From the NCBI GenBank assembly GCA_029432795.1, contig JARNMJ010000009.1, positions 1 through 64,000 on the forward strand: DNA of 64,000 nt, read 5' to 3'. A program made the position numbers and the translations under genes. Under the pieces are notes generated by a model, which was not told where the DNA came from, ran no database searches, and saw only the letters and a program-made list of their open reading frames with translations. Origin of the DNA: Pontiellaceae bacterium B12219. GTDB taxonomy: Bacteria > Verrucomicrobiota > Kiritimatiellia > Kiritimatiellales > Pontiellaceae. This document shows positions 33,141 through 41,509 of the stretch, one piece after another (positions within the stretch are counted from its first letter, which is position 1; the number at the start of each line of letters is the position of its first letter).

Positions 33141-35591
33141 ATGGATAAAAATAAACTTTGGAAGTGGATGCTGCTGGCCCTGTTGGTCATTTGGTCCTTC
33201 GCACTGGTTACTCCGCTGGATCAAAAGGTGAAACTGGGTCTCGACCTTAAGGGTGGGTCCAGTTTTGTTGTTGAGGTCGATGCGCTCGATGTTGCCAGAA
33301 AAATGGTAGAATCCGGAGAAGCGGAATCGATTGAGTCGATCAGCGAAGCGAAACTGAAGGAGCAGGTGACTGCCGTTCAGGAAATTGCGGTGGAAGTCAT
33401 TCGCAACCGTATTGACGTGCTGGGAACGTCCGAGCCGGAAATCTATCCGGAAGGTGAAGCCCGTATTGTGGTTCGCCTGCCGGGCGCTGATGCTGAAACC
33501 CGCGCCGAAGCCAAGGGACAGATTTCCCGCGATGCCGTATTGAGCTTTAAACTGGTTCATACGGAAAGTGATGCATGGGTCAGCGAGCTGCAGTCATCCG
33601 GTAAGGTTCCGCTGGGATATATTGTGGCCGGACAGGACCGCACCGGCCCGTTCTATATCCGCGACCATGCCGCTGTGCACGATGATCAGATCGACCGCGC
33701 ATTCCGCGAACGCCTGAAACGTTTTGGAAATAAAAGCGCAGATTTCATGTTGATGAGCGATAAGCTGCAGGATGGTTCCACGGTTTATCGCCCCGTCTAT
33801 GTTGAACGCCGCCGTCAACTGGGTGGAGACACCGTTAAGGACGCATTTGTGGCCTACGATCAGATGACAGGGGTGCCCGAGATTTCACTCGAGTTTAATG
33901 CTGAAGGTAAAAAAGAATTCGGCCGCGTTACGGAAGAAAATGTTAACCGTCAGCTGGCTGTTATTCTTGACGACACCCTTTATTCCGCGCCGAACATTAA
34001 TGAAGCCATTTACGGCAATGCATCCATTTCGGGTAACTTTTCCGTACCGGAAGCCCGCCGTTTGGTGAATGTGCTGCGCGCCGGTGCACTGCCGGGCCGT
34101 GTTACCATTGTTGAGGAACGCACGGTTGCTCCGACACTGGGACAGGATTCGATTGATAGCGGCATGAAGGCCATTATTTACGGTGGAGTTTCGGTGCTGG
34201 TTTTTATGGCGCTGTATTATCTGGTGCCGGGTATGATTGCCAACCTCTCCCTGTTCTTTGTGCTGTTGCTCCTGCCGGTCGGTATGGTGCTTTCGGCCGG
34301 ATTCCTCGGTGTTATTTCCGGAACCCTTGAAGGGTCCAACGTAGGTCTGCCGACACTGACACTGTACGGTATTGCCGGCATCGTGCTCACCGTCGGTATG
34401 GCGGTTGACGCCAACGTGCTTATTTTCGAGCGTATGCGGGAAGAGTGGAAAGTGGGTAAATCCATTTCCGGTTCGATCAATGCGGGATACAACAAAGCGT
34501 TCAGTACCATTCTGGATGCCAATGTAACGACGCTGCTGACGGCCATTATTCTCTTCTGGCAGGGTTCAGGTCCGATTCGCGGTTTTGCGGTCACGTTGAG
34601 CGCCGGTATTCTGGTCAGTATGTTTATCGTACTGGTTATGACGCGCCTGTTCTTTAACACGCTGGCCGACTCGAATATGCTCAAGTCGCTGAAAATGATG
34701 TCTATTCCGTTCCTGCAGAATGCAAATTTCAACATTCTCGGCGGACGCAAGGTTGCGGCGGTTGTTTCAGTCCTGGTCATCATTGGTACCTGGGGATTAT
34801 TCCTGAAGAAGGGCGATGCCAACTTCGGTGTAGACTTTACCGGTGGATCGGTCATCACGTTCGAATTTGATCAGAAACAGGATGTTGAAGTCATTCGCAG
34901 CGCGTTGAGTGATGCTGGATTCGATACGGCCAATATTGCCCATCAGGCAACACTGGAAGGCGACGAGTTTCTGCAGGTGAAAGTCGGTGCATCCGGTGAA
35001 GAAGCTGATGTTGCATTGCTTGCGGTTAAAGGGCTTCCCGGTAATTATGTCGATATTCAAAACGACAGTGTCGGTTCGCAGATCGGTGCCGAGCTCAAGA
35101 GCAAGGGCATGTGGGCTATTATCTGGTCGCTGGTTGGAATCATTATCTACATTTCCATTCGGTTTGAGTTCGCTTATGCGATGGGAGCCATCACGGCTTT
35201 GGCGCATGACGTACTGATTACGGTCGGTATCTTCTGTGCGATGGGCTATGAACTCAGTATGCCGATTATCGCCGCGTTGTTAACGATCGTCGGTTACTCG
35301 GTGAACGATACCATTGTGGTGTTCGACCGAATTCGCGAAGATATCAAGCTGGAGAAAGGCATGTCCTATAAGGAGATTGCCAACCTTTCCATCAACCAGA
35401 CCCTCAGTCGTACTGTGCTGACCTCGCTGACCACATTGCTGACGGTTGTCATGCTGCTGGTTTTCGGCGGCGGTGCGGTGAAGGACTTTGCTCTGGCATT
35501 GTTTATCGGTATTCTGGTGGGTACTTATTCATCCATCTTCGTGGCCACGCCGGTTGCGCTGCTGTGGCATAAGGAGGAGAAGGTTAAGTAG
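33141..35591 (+). CDS. secDF: Fused protein-export membrane protein SecDF
   Basis: An 816-residue RND-fold protein joining SecD and SecF in one chain. The SecD half (about 1-520) has the first membrane helix, LGLDLKGGSSFVVEVD, the periplasmic P1 domain and AGIVLTVGMAVDANVLIFERMREEW; the SecF half (about 540-816) has FGVDFTGGSVITFEF and VGYSVNDTIVVFDRIREDI. SecDF uses proton or sodium motive force to pull exported proteins through SecYEG. Fused SecDF is common in several phyla. The operon ends in a terminator built on the dispersed palindrome. Confidence 0.96.
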   Translation: MDKNKLWKWMLLALLVIWSFALVTPLDQKVKLGLDLKGGSSFVVEVDALDVARKMVESGEAESIESISEAKLKEQVTAVQEIAVEVIRNRIDVLGTSEPEIYPEGEARIVVRLPGADAETRAEAKGQISRDAVLSFKLVHTESDAWVSELQSSGKVPLGYIVAGQDRTGPFYIRDHAAVHDDQIDRAFRERLKRFGNKSADFMLMSDKLQDGSTVYRPVYVERRRQLGGDTVKDAFVAYDQMTGVPEISLEFNAEGKKEFGRVTEENVNRQLAVILDDTLYSAPNINEAIYGNASISGNFSVPEARRLVNVLRAGALPGRVTIVEERTVAPTLGQDSIDSGMKAIIYGGVSVLVFMALYYLVPGMIANLSLFFVLLLLPVGMVLSAGFLGVISGTLEGSNVGLPTLTLYGIAGIVLTVGMAVDANVLIFERMREEWKVGKSISGSINAGYNKAFSTILDANVTTLLTAIILFWQGSGPIRGFAVTLSAGILVSMFIVLVMTRLFFNTLADSNMLKSLKMMSIPFLQNANFNILGGRKVAAVVSVLVIIGTWGLFLKKGDANFGVDFTGGSVITFEFDQKQDVEVIRSALSDAGFDTANIAHQATLEGDEFLQVKVGASGEEADVALLAVKGLPGNYVDIQNDSVGSQIGAELKSKGMWAIIWSLVGIIIYISIRFEFAYAMGAITALAHDVLITVGIFCAMGYELSMPIIAALLTIVGYSVNDTIVVFDRIREDIKLEKGMSYKEIANLSINQTLSRTVLTSLTTLLTVVMLLVFGGGAVKDFALALFIGILVGTYSSIFVATPVALLWHKEEKVK

Positions 35592-35592
35592 A

Positions 35593-35607
35593 CTTCCAAA
35601 CCTTGGA
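35593..35607. repeat. Dispersed palindrome copy directly after secDF stop
   Basis: TTCCAAACCTTGGAA, starting two bases after the secDF stop codon. A second copy follows 20 bases on. Confidence 0.85.
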
Positions 35608-35621
35608 AAGTTTATGATGCC

Positions 35622-35654
35622 GGGCGTTCCAATCATTGGAACGCCCATTTTTTT
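35622..35654 (+). terminator. Terminator of the tgt-yajC-secDF operon, built on a palindrome copy
   Basis: The stem GGGCGTTCCAA-tca-TTGGAACGCCC has 11 perfect pairs and a three-base loop, then A and seven T residues. The inner 15 bases (35627-35641) are a full copy of the dispersed palindrome. The T-tract abuts the first possible start codon of the next gene. Confidence 0.9.
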
Positions 35655-36908
35655 ATGAATAAGAAAAATCACAGTTTACCATTTCCTCTCATGAACTTCC
35701 TGCTGCAGCGGGTGGTGGTGCAGAATCTTCCGGCGGACAGCCATGATAACCGGACGCGCCTCGGGATGCTGGCCGGATGGACCAGCGCGATTATGAGTGC
35801 GTTCATGGCGGCGGCAAAATTCTGGCTGGGCCTGGCTTCCGGCTCTGTTTCGATGATTGCGGATGCCACAAATAATCTAACCGATATGGGCAGTTCGCTT
35901 GTGATTGCTCTGGGGTTTCAGTGGTCCCGTAAACCGCGGGATGAAGATCATCCTTTCGGCCATGGTCGGATTGAAGCGGTTGCGACGCTGGTATTGGCGA
36001 TTGCGCTGATTCTTGTGGGGATGGAGGTGGCCCGCTCGGGCATTTCCCGTCTGGTCAGCCCGAAGCCGATTGATGCGCCGGCCTGGTTGCTGGTTGCGGT
36101 GGGGGTTACTGTTCTGGTGAAGGCCTGGATGGCTGTGTTTGCGCGGGAGCTGGCCAAACTCTCCAAATCCCAGGTGTTGGAGGCGGATGCCTGGAACCAT
36201 ACTTTCGATATTTTATCGACGCTGCTGGTGGTGGTGGCACTGATCAGTTCCAAGTTCGGTTGGGGGGCGGTGGATGGCTGGTCGGCGGTGGCGGTGGCGG
36301 CATTCATCCTGTATACGGGGATCGCCTATGCGCGGGAGGCCATTGATATTCTGCTGGGGCAGAAACCGGATTGTTCCGAGGTGCGGAAAATTTTTGAAAC
36401 CGTTGTGGCGGTGGATGGAGTCATGGGGGCGCATGAGATTATGGTGCATCAATACGGCGACGTGAAGATGGTGTCGTTTCATATTGAGGTGGATGCCAAA
36501 ATGAGTTTGGTGGAAGCGCACGAGATCTCTGAAATGGCGGAACATGTTGTGGAGAAAAAAATGCGTTGGCGTGCGTTGGCGCATGTGGATCCGGTTGATC
36601 GTTCCCACCCGTTTTTTGAAGAACTCAACCGGATTATTCACACGTATATTTCCGGCGAATCCAGGCTGGTGGATGTGCACGATCTGCGGGCCGAAGGCGA
36701 AGAAGCTCCCTATAAAGTATCGTTCGATCTGGTAACCGATATGGCCACGGCCCGAAGCGATTATGCTGCAATTTATCAGGATTGCCTTTCCAAGGTCGGG
36801 GATTCTTTTGCGGGGCGGGTGAATGTGGTGGAAATCGGTATTGAAGCCGCCATTGAAAGCGCACCGATGGCTCGTAAGCAGTTTGTGCTTCCAGCCTCTG
36901 GAAAATGA
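35655..36908 (+). CDS. Cation diffusion facilitator (CDF) metal transporter
   Basis: A protein of up to 417 residues that exports divalent metals (Zn, Fe, Mn or similar) in exchange for protons. The membrane part (about 35-230) contains the metal-site motif SMIADATNNLTDMGSS and DEDHPFGHGRIE; helix five carries DAWNHTFDILST, the second D/H site. The cytoplasmic C-terminal domain (about 235-400) is longer than in small CDFs and has His/Asp residues. The ATG at 35655 follows the terminator directly, so the ATG at 35691 may be the real start; neither has a clear ribosome-binding site. Palindrome copy at 36889-36903, just before the stop. Confidence 0.88.
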   Translation: MNKKNHSLPFPLMNFLLQRVVVQNLPADSHDNRTRLGMLAGWTSAIMSAFMAAAKFWLGLASGSVSMIADATNNLTDMGSSLVIALGFQWSRKPRDEDHPFGHGRIEAVATLVLAIALILVGMEVARSGISRLVSPKPIDAPAWLLVAVGVTVLVKAWMAVFARELAKLSKSQVLEADAWNHTFDILSTLLVVVALISSKFGWGAVDGWSAVAVAAFILYTGIAYAREAIDILLGQKPDCSEVRKIFETVVAVDGVMGAHEIMVHQYGDVKMVSFHIEVDAKMSLVEAHEISEMAEHVVEKKMRWRALAHVDPVDRSHPFFEELNRIIHTYISGESRLVDVHDLRAEGEEAPYKVSFDLVTDMATARSDYAAIYQDCLSKVGDSFAGRVNVVEIGIEAAIESAPMARKQFVLPASGK

Positions 36909-36989
36909 TCGACTGCGGATTTGCCACCCCCTTCAATAGTGCTATGATTTAAAAACGTTAGATATGCTGATTTTTGTGGAGATACCCCT

Positions 36990-37340
36990 ATGGCGAATAT
37001 ACTCGGAAATACGGAATGGGTTGCAGATTTGGTCCCCGAGCTGAATGCTCGAAAAATTCAATTTATGGTTGATACCGACGAAGTGGACGATGAGTTGATT
37101 GAGGTTTTTGTTGATGAGCTGAAACGGCTGGCAGGGGAGTTGCAGGAAGGTTTGAAGCATTCAGATGCTGATATGGTACGTATGGCAGCTCATTCCATTA
37201 AAGGAATGGGCGGAACCATTGGTTTGCCGGAAATTTCTGTGCTGGGTCTCGAAATTGAACTCCTTGCCAGAGATAATGAACTTCTCCCGATTATTCCATT
37301 TGTCGAGGCGCTGGCGGCCTGGATCAAAACAATAGGTTGA
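36990..37340 (+). CDS. Histidine phosphotransfer (Hpt) domain protein
   Basis: A 116-residue four-helix Hpt protein with HSIKGMGG; the phospho-acceptor would be His68. GTGGAG lies upstream. It ends eight bases before the REC-PP2C-HATPase gene, so it probably passes phosphate to that protein's receiver Asp, or removes it. No hybrid histidine kinase is in the window, so the phosphate source must be encoded elsewhere. Confidence 0.85.
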   Translation: MANILGNTEWVADLVPELNARKIQFMVDTDEVDDELIEVFVDELKRLAGELQEGLKHSDADMVRMAAHSIKGMGGTIGLPEISVLGLEIELLARDNELLPIIPFVEALAAWIKTIG

Positions 37341-37347
37341 TCAGCTG

Positions 37348-38985
37348 ATGGTTTCAGAGGAACAATCCCAGAAAGCTGACCTGCCGACCTCCCGTCTGGT
37401 GCAGCCGCTGTCCGGCCGTGTGCTGGTGGTGGATGATGAACTTCCCAACCGGCTGTATCTTCGCAAACTGCTGGAGACCCGCGGATGTGAAGTGTTTGAT
37501 GCCGCGGATGGATTTACGGCATTGGAAATTGCATTGCGAAAAGCGCCGGAATTGATTCTGGTGGATGTCATCATGCCGAAAATGGACGGATTTGAGCTGT
37601 GCGGCAAGTTGCGCAGCGATGCGCGTACGGCCGCGATTCCGGTTATTATGGTAACGGCTAAATCGAAGATTGAAGACATTGAAACGGGATTTGAACTCGG
37701 AGCGATGGACTACATTCGGAAGCCGTTCAATCCGCGGGAACTGGTGCTGCGAGTGGGTAATGCGCTGGCCCTTAAAAAGAGCAATGATGAACTCACGGTC
37801 TGGAATAACCGCGTGTCGCGGGATCTGGAATTGGCGGGATCGATTCAGCGCTCGCTCTTTTCAGACATCCCGCATTTCACCCGGCGGTTCGAAGTTCGCA
37901 TTGCCTATCGTCCGTGTATGGATGTGGGCGGGGACGCCTTTGATATTATCGCGCTGCCGAATGGCAAATATGCCATGTATGTGGCGGACGTTTCCGGACA
38001 TGGCGTGGCTCCGGCCATGATTTCTTCATTACTGAAAGCCACCGCCAGCGAAATGATTCATCGCTATGTGGATAAAGGTCCGGCTGAAATCTGCAATGCG
38101 CTGAACATTGTGTTTCGACGCCGTATTGATAATCCATCCTATTTTGCGACCCTGTTTCTTGCTGTGCATGATCCCGACACGCTGGAATGGCGCTGTATGA
38201 ATTGCGGCCATCCGAATCCGGTGTTGGTGCGAAACGGAGAAATTGTGGAGCTGCATCAGTTCGACAGCAAGGGCGGCGTGCCGATCGGTTTCCCCTTCGG
38301 TTCGGAGCGGCCGTATGTGCCGGAAGATGAAGTGACGTTCAAGGATGAGGGCAATTCGAGCCTGTTGCTGTATACCGACGGTTTAATCGAGGCGCGCCAT
38401 CGGAAGACCGGTGAAGAATGCGGAGACCGGATGGCGGAAGCTTATCGCAGGATTGTCGAAAATCCTCTTTCCCCCGATAAATCGGTCAAATTGCTGGATG
38501 TGTTGTCGGAACAGTATGATGTTGCGGTGGATGACTGCACGGCGATTTCCATTCAAATGCTGGAACCTTCCAGAATTGTACTCGAACAAACTGTTCTCAG
38601 AAATATTGAACTGGTTTCCGAGGTTGCCCGAGAGGCCGAGCTGGCGGTGATTTCTCAGAAAATTTCACCAGAAACAGCCGTGATGCTGCGGCTGCTGGTG
38701 ATGGAACTCGGCGCGAACCTGGTGGATCATGGAGGTTTAAACGAAGGTGATTCGTTCTGGCTTCAAATTCGCGTTGACGGCAATGTCTGCCAAGTGGTGC
38801 TTCGCGATGAAGGTATGGAGTGGGATCTCGAGGAAGCTTTGAACCGTGAACTTGATGAAGCGTATATGGGAGAACGCGGTCGCGGACTGGCCATCACGAA
38901 CTCGATTGCGGATCGGATTGAGCGATATCGGGTGCAGATGCAGAATCTGACTTATTGCACGATTATTGACGAGGAGGCTGACTGA
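37348..38985 (+). CDS. Response regulator with PP2C phosphatase and anti-sigma-type HATPase domains
   Basis: A 545-residue three-module protein. The REC domain (about 25-145) has VVDDE, phospho-acceptor Asp in LVDVIMPKMDG and Lys in YIRKPF. The SpoIIE/RsbU-like PP2C domain (about 165-390) has metal-binding Asp in VGGDAFD, ADVSGHG and YTDGLIEA. The C-terminal RsbW-like HATPase (about 400-545) has ELGANLVDHGG, DEGM and GERGRGLAITN. Phosphatase and kinase arms of a partner-switching system are thus on one chain, under receiver control. The likely substrate is the STAS protein encoded two genes downstream. Confidence 0.9.
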   Translation: MVSEEQSQKADLPTSRLVQPLSGRVLVVDDELPNRLYLRKLLETRGCEVFDAADGFTALEIALRKAPELILVDVIMPKMDGFELCGKLRSDARTAAIPVIMVTAKSKIEDIETGFELGAMDYIRKPFNPRELVLRVGNALALKKSNDELTVWNNRVSRDLELAGSIQRSLFSDIPHFTRRFEVRIAYRPCMDVGGDAFDIIALPNGKYAMYVADVSGHGVAPAMISSLLKATASEMIHRYVDKGPAEICNALNIVFRRRIDNPSYFATLFLAVHDPDTLEWRCMNCGHPNPVLVRNGEIVELHQFDSKGGVPIGFPFGSERPYVPEDEVTFKDEGNSSLLLYTDGLIEARHRKTGEECGDRMAEAYRRIVENPLSPDKSVKLLDVLSEQYDVAVDDCTAISIQMLEPSRIVLEQTVLRNIELVSEVAREAELAVISQKISPETAVMLRLLVMELGANLVDHGGLNEGDSFWLQIRVDGNVCQVVLRDEGMEWDLEEALNRELDEAYMGERGRGLAITNSIADRIERYRVQMQNLTYCTIIDEEAD

Positions 38986-38987
38986 TA

Positions 38988-39722
38988 ATGGAACGTCCGG
39001 TCTATAAAGCGCGGAGGGAGCTGTTCAACCGAATGGATATTCCGGTAACCCGTGCCGATGTGCATATTCTGAAATGGAAACAGCGTTCGCGGCTGTTGTT
39101 CTGGGAAGGCATGTTGCGAAGCCTGATGCTCGTAAAACGTTTCGTGGATATCGCCGTCAGTCTGGTTGCGATCTTTATTCTGCTCCCGGTGTTTGCATTG
39201 GTGGCGCTCTGCATTCTGGTGGAGGACGGTTTCCCCGTGATCTATATTCAAAAACGCGTTGGGCTAAACGGGCGTGAATTCCGCTTTTATAAATTCCGTA
39301 CAATGGTGCGTAATGCCGATGAACTGCGTAAAGGGCTGGAAGCTCAGAACGAATCGAAGGACGGCGTTACGTTTAAAATGAAAAATGACCCGCGTCTGTT
39401 GCGGTGCGGCCGTTTTCTGCGCCGCTTTAGTCTGGATGAAATTCCGCAGTTTTTTAATGTGCTGGCGGGCGATTTATCGGTGGTTGGTCCGCGCCCGCCT
39501 CTTCCGGAAGAGGTTAAAGCCTATTCGCTGGGCGAGCGCAAACGGCTCCACGCAAAGCCCGGTTTGACCTGCCTTTGGCAGATTCATGGGCGGGCTGATA
39601 TTCCGTTCAGTGAGCAGGTCGGACTGGATATGCAGTACATTCAGAGCCAGAGTATTTTTAAAGATGTAATGATTATGTTGAAAACCATTCCGGCTGTGCT
39701 GTTCGGCCGCGGGGCGTATTAG
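38988..39722 (+). CDS. Undecaprenyl-phosphate sugar phosphotransferase (bacterial sugar transferase)
   Basis: A 244-residue membrane enzyme that starts surface polysaccharide assembly by placing a sugar-1-phosphate on undecaprenyl phosphate. One N-terminal hydrophobic hairpin (about 43-72, VKRFVDIAVSLVAIFILLPVFALVALCI) is followed by the catalytic region YIQKRVGLNGREFRFYKFRTM and RRFSLDEIPQFFNVLAGDLSVVGPRP, with DE and PRP landmarks. It is of the short WbaP/PglC-like catalytic-core type. Its start lies two bases after the upstream stop, with GAGGAGG inside the preceding gene, so translation is probably coupled to the signalling protein. Confidence 0.9.
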   Translation: MERPVYKARRELFNRMDIPVTRADVHILKWKQRSRLLFWEGMLRSLMLVKRFVDIAVSLVAIFILLPVFALVALCILVEDGFPVIYIQKRVGLNGREFRFYKFRTMVRNADELRKGLEAQNESKDGVTFKMKNDPRLLRCGRFLRRFSLDEIPQFFNVLAGDLSVVGPRPPLPEEVKAYSLGERKRLHAKPGLTCLWQIHGRADIPFSEQVGLDMQYIQSQSIFKDVMIMLKTIPAVLFGRGAY

Positions 39723-39732
39723 GGAGAATATC

Positions 39733-40074
39733 ATGATGGTGAGTTGTACTAAAATAAATGACGTAGGAGTGGTGCAGGTGAATAAAGCGCTCACGGCGGC
39801 AACCGTGGATGCTTTTCGCGATCAGCTGGGCACGTGGCAGGAAGCTGAACCAACGGTGAAAGATTTCGTGATTGATCTGCGCAATGTGGATTTCATGGAT
39901 TCTGCGGGGCTGGGAACGCTCATTGCCGTTTTGAAGCGTATTACAGAACGCAAAGGCGACATGAAAATTGCCAATCTCCAGAAAAAACCGCGCATGGTTT
40001 TCGAGATTACCCGGGCATATAAGGTTTTCGAAATCTATGAATCCGTTGAGGATGCCATCAAGGGATTTGATTAA
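39733..40074 (+). CDS. STAS-domain anti-sigma-factor antagonist
   Basis: A 113-residue SpoIIAA/RsbV-like protein. The motif DFMDSAGLGTLIAVLKR places the regulatory phospho-acceptor at Ser57. AGGGAGA precedes the start. In known partner switches the unphosphorylated STAS protein binds the HATPase kinase. Here it lies between two sugar-transferase genes, so it may act on polysaccharide synthesis and not on a sigma factor; that is inference. Confidence 0.9.
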   Translation: MMVSCTKINDVGVVQVNKALTAATVDAFRDQLGTWQEAEPTVKDFVIDLRNVDFMDSAGLGTLIAVLKRITERKGDMKIANLQKKPRMVFEITRAYKVFEIYESVEDAIKGFD

Positions 40075-40088
40075 ACCCCTAACAATCA

Positions 40089-41507
40089 ATGATTGCCGTA
40101 ATCAATACTGCCTCTGCCTGTTCCTGGGTGGAGGGGCTGGGCGAGGTTCCGTGGGCATTGCTGCCCGTGGCGAATCGTCCGATTGTGGATTACTGGCTGG
40201 AAGCCTGTACCGAATTCGGAGTGCGTTCGGTTCACATCATTCTCGGCGACGAAGCCAAACAGATTGAAGATTACATTGCATCCGGAAGCCGATGGAATGT
40301 GGTGGTGGAATATATTTTCCCCCGCAAGAATGAAAGTGCGGTTGAGTACATAAAGTCGATTTCCGACTATTGGAAAAACGGCCTGCTCTATTTCGGTGGA
40401 CCGTTTTTTATGCGTAGAAGGCAGGGGTTTCGTACCGAGCGGATCAAGGAGTTGAAGACCTGTTGTCATGAACTTGATTCTGAACCCTATTTTATCTATG
40501 GGAAAAACGGTGATGAACTCATGGGCCTGCTCGAAGGCTGCAACGAGCCGAACCGGGGGCTGGAAACGATTCATGTGCACCCGTACATTATGACCTCGCT
40601 CAACGACTATTTTGAGTTGAACATGAAAATGGTTAAGGCGGAATTCTCGCGCTATGTTACGGCCGGGTTTTCCAGTAAGGACGGCAGTTCAATGGGCTGC
40701 AATGTGCGAACGCCTCCATCCAGCCACCTGCAGGCTCCCATTCTGGTGGGCGACGATTGCCGCTTTGGCGCCATGACCACGATCGGCCCCCATGCAGTGA
40801 TCGGCAACCACGTGATTGTTGATGCATTCAGCGAACTGATCGATTGTCTGATTCTCTGCGATACCTATATCGGCCGAAACCTGGAAATCCGGAACAAAAT
40901 CGTTTCCGGAAACCGGGTCATCGATCCGCTGGATGGAACCACCATTCAAATTGACGATTCCTGGCTGATTGCCCGCAACCGGCCGGAGCTGCGTACGGAG
41001 GATGTTGTTCGGTATATCATTCTTTGGGGGGTGGCTTTATTGATTGCAATGGTTCAGCTGATTCCATTCCTTCTGTTCATGCCGCTGATCCGGTTGAGCG
41101 GCATTGCGCATTTCAGAAAGCGGCAATATCACGATCCGCATACCGGCTATATTGCACTTCCCGACTTTGAAAAGAGAAAGGACCGTAAATCCATTATTTA
41201 CCGTGTTTTCCGCGCTCTTTCGCTGGACCGTTTTCCACGCATACTTCTCGTGCTTCGCGGGCGGATGTTTCTCTGCGGTCAACCGCCGATGCGGCACCCG
41301 GAAGATGACGGAATCATTAAAGAGCTGAAACAGTATTACCCTGGCGTTTTTTGCTATCAGGACTACAACCGGGATTCCGACCGGTTGGTCGATTCTCTTT
41401 GGTATGTTCATATCCGTTCTCTTTACGAAGATATTAAGATTCTGATCAAGGCGCTGGTGAGTCGATTCCTTACCGTCGGGCGAAAAACTTCCATGGATGG
41501 TAAATAG
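40089..41507 (+). CDS. Nucleotidyltransferase / sugar-transferase fusion
   Basis: A 472-residue composite. The N-terminal part (about 1-205) resembles NDP-sugar nucleotidyltransferases (PWALLPVANRPIVDYWLEAC). A left-handed beta-helix-like segment (about 213-285) has hexapeptide repeats such as ILVGDDCRFGAMTTIGPHAVIGNHVIV. A membrane segment lies at about 305-340, and the C-terminal part resembles the end of bacterial sugar transferases (SLDRFPRILLVLRGRMFLCGQPPM in place of SLDE-P...GDMSLVGPRP). The catalytic Asp-Glu of active transferases is not conserved there, so that half may be non-catalytic or regulatory. Confidence 0.75.
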   Translation: MIAVINTASACSWVEGLGEVPWALLPVANRPIVDYWLEACTEFGVRSVHIILGDEAKQIEDYIASGSRWNVVVEYIFPRKNESAVEYIKSISDYWKNGLLYFGGPFFMRRRQGFRTERIKELKTCCHELDSEPYFIYGKNGDELMGLLEGCNEPNRGLETIHVHPYIMTSLNDYFELNMKMVKAEFSRYVTAGFSSKDGSSMGCNVRTPPSSHLQAPILVGDDCRFGAMTTIGPHAVIGNHVIVDAFSELIDCLILCDTYIGRNLEIRNKIVSGNRVIDPLDGTTIQIDDSWLIARNRPELRTEDVVRYIILWGVALLIAMVQLIPFLLFMPLIRLSGIAHFRKRQYHDPHTGYIALPDFEKRKDRKSIIYRVFRALSLDRFPRILLVLRGRMFLCGQPPMRHPEDDGIIKELKQYYPGVFCYQDYNRDSDRLVDSLWYVHIRSLYEDIKILIKALVSRFLTVGRKTSMDGK

Positions 41508-41509
41508 CA

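Noticed and set aside
32787-33560. A 257-residue minus-strand frame opposite yajC and secDF
   Set aside because: Antisense to a highly conserved operon; Phe/Asn-rich composition is typical of an antisense shadow.
38565-38574. GGAACCTTCC near 38.57 kb as another palindrome copy
   Set aside because: The arms are in the inside-out orientation (GGAA...TTCC) and do not fit TTCCA...TGGAA.
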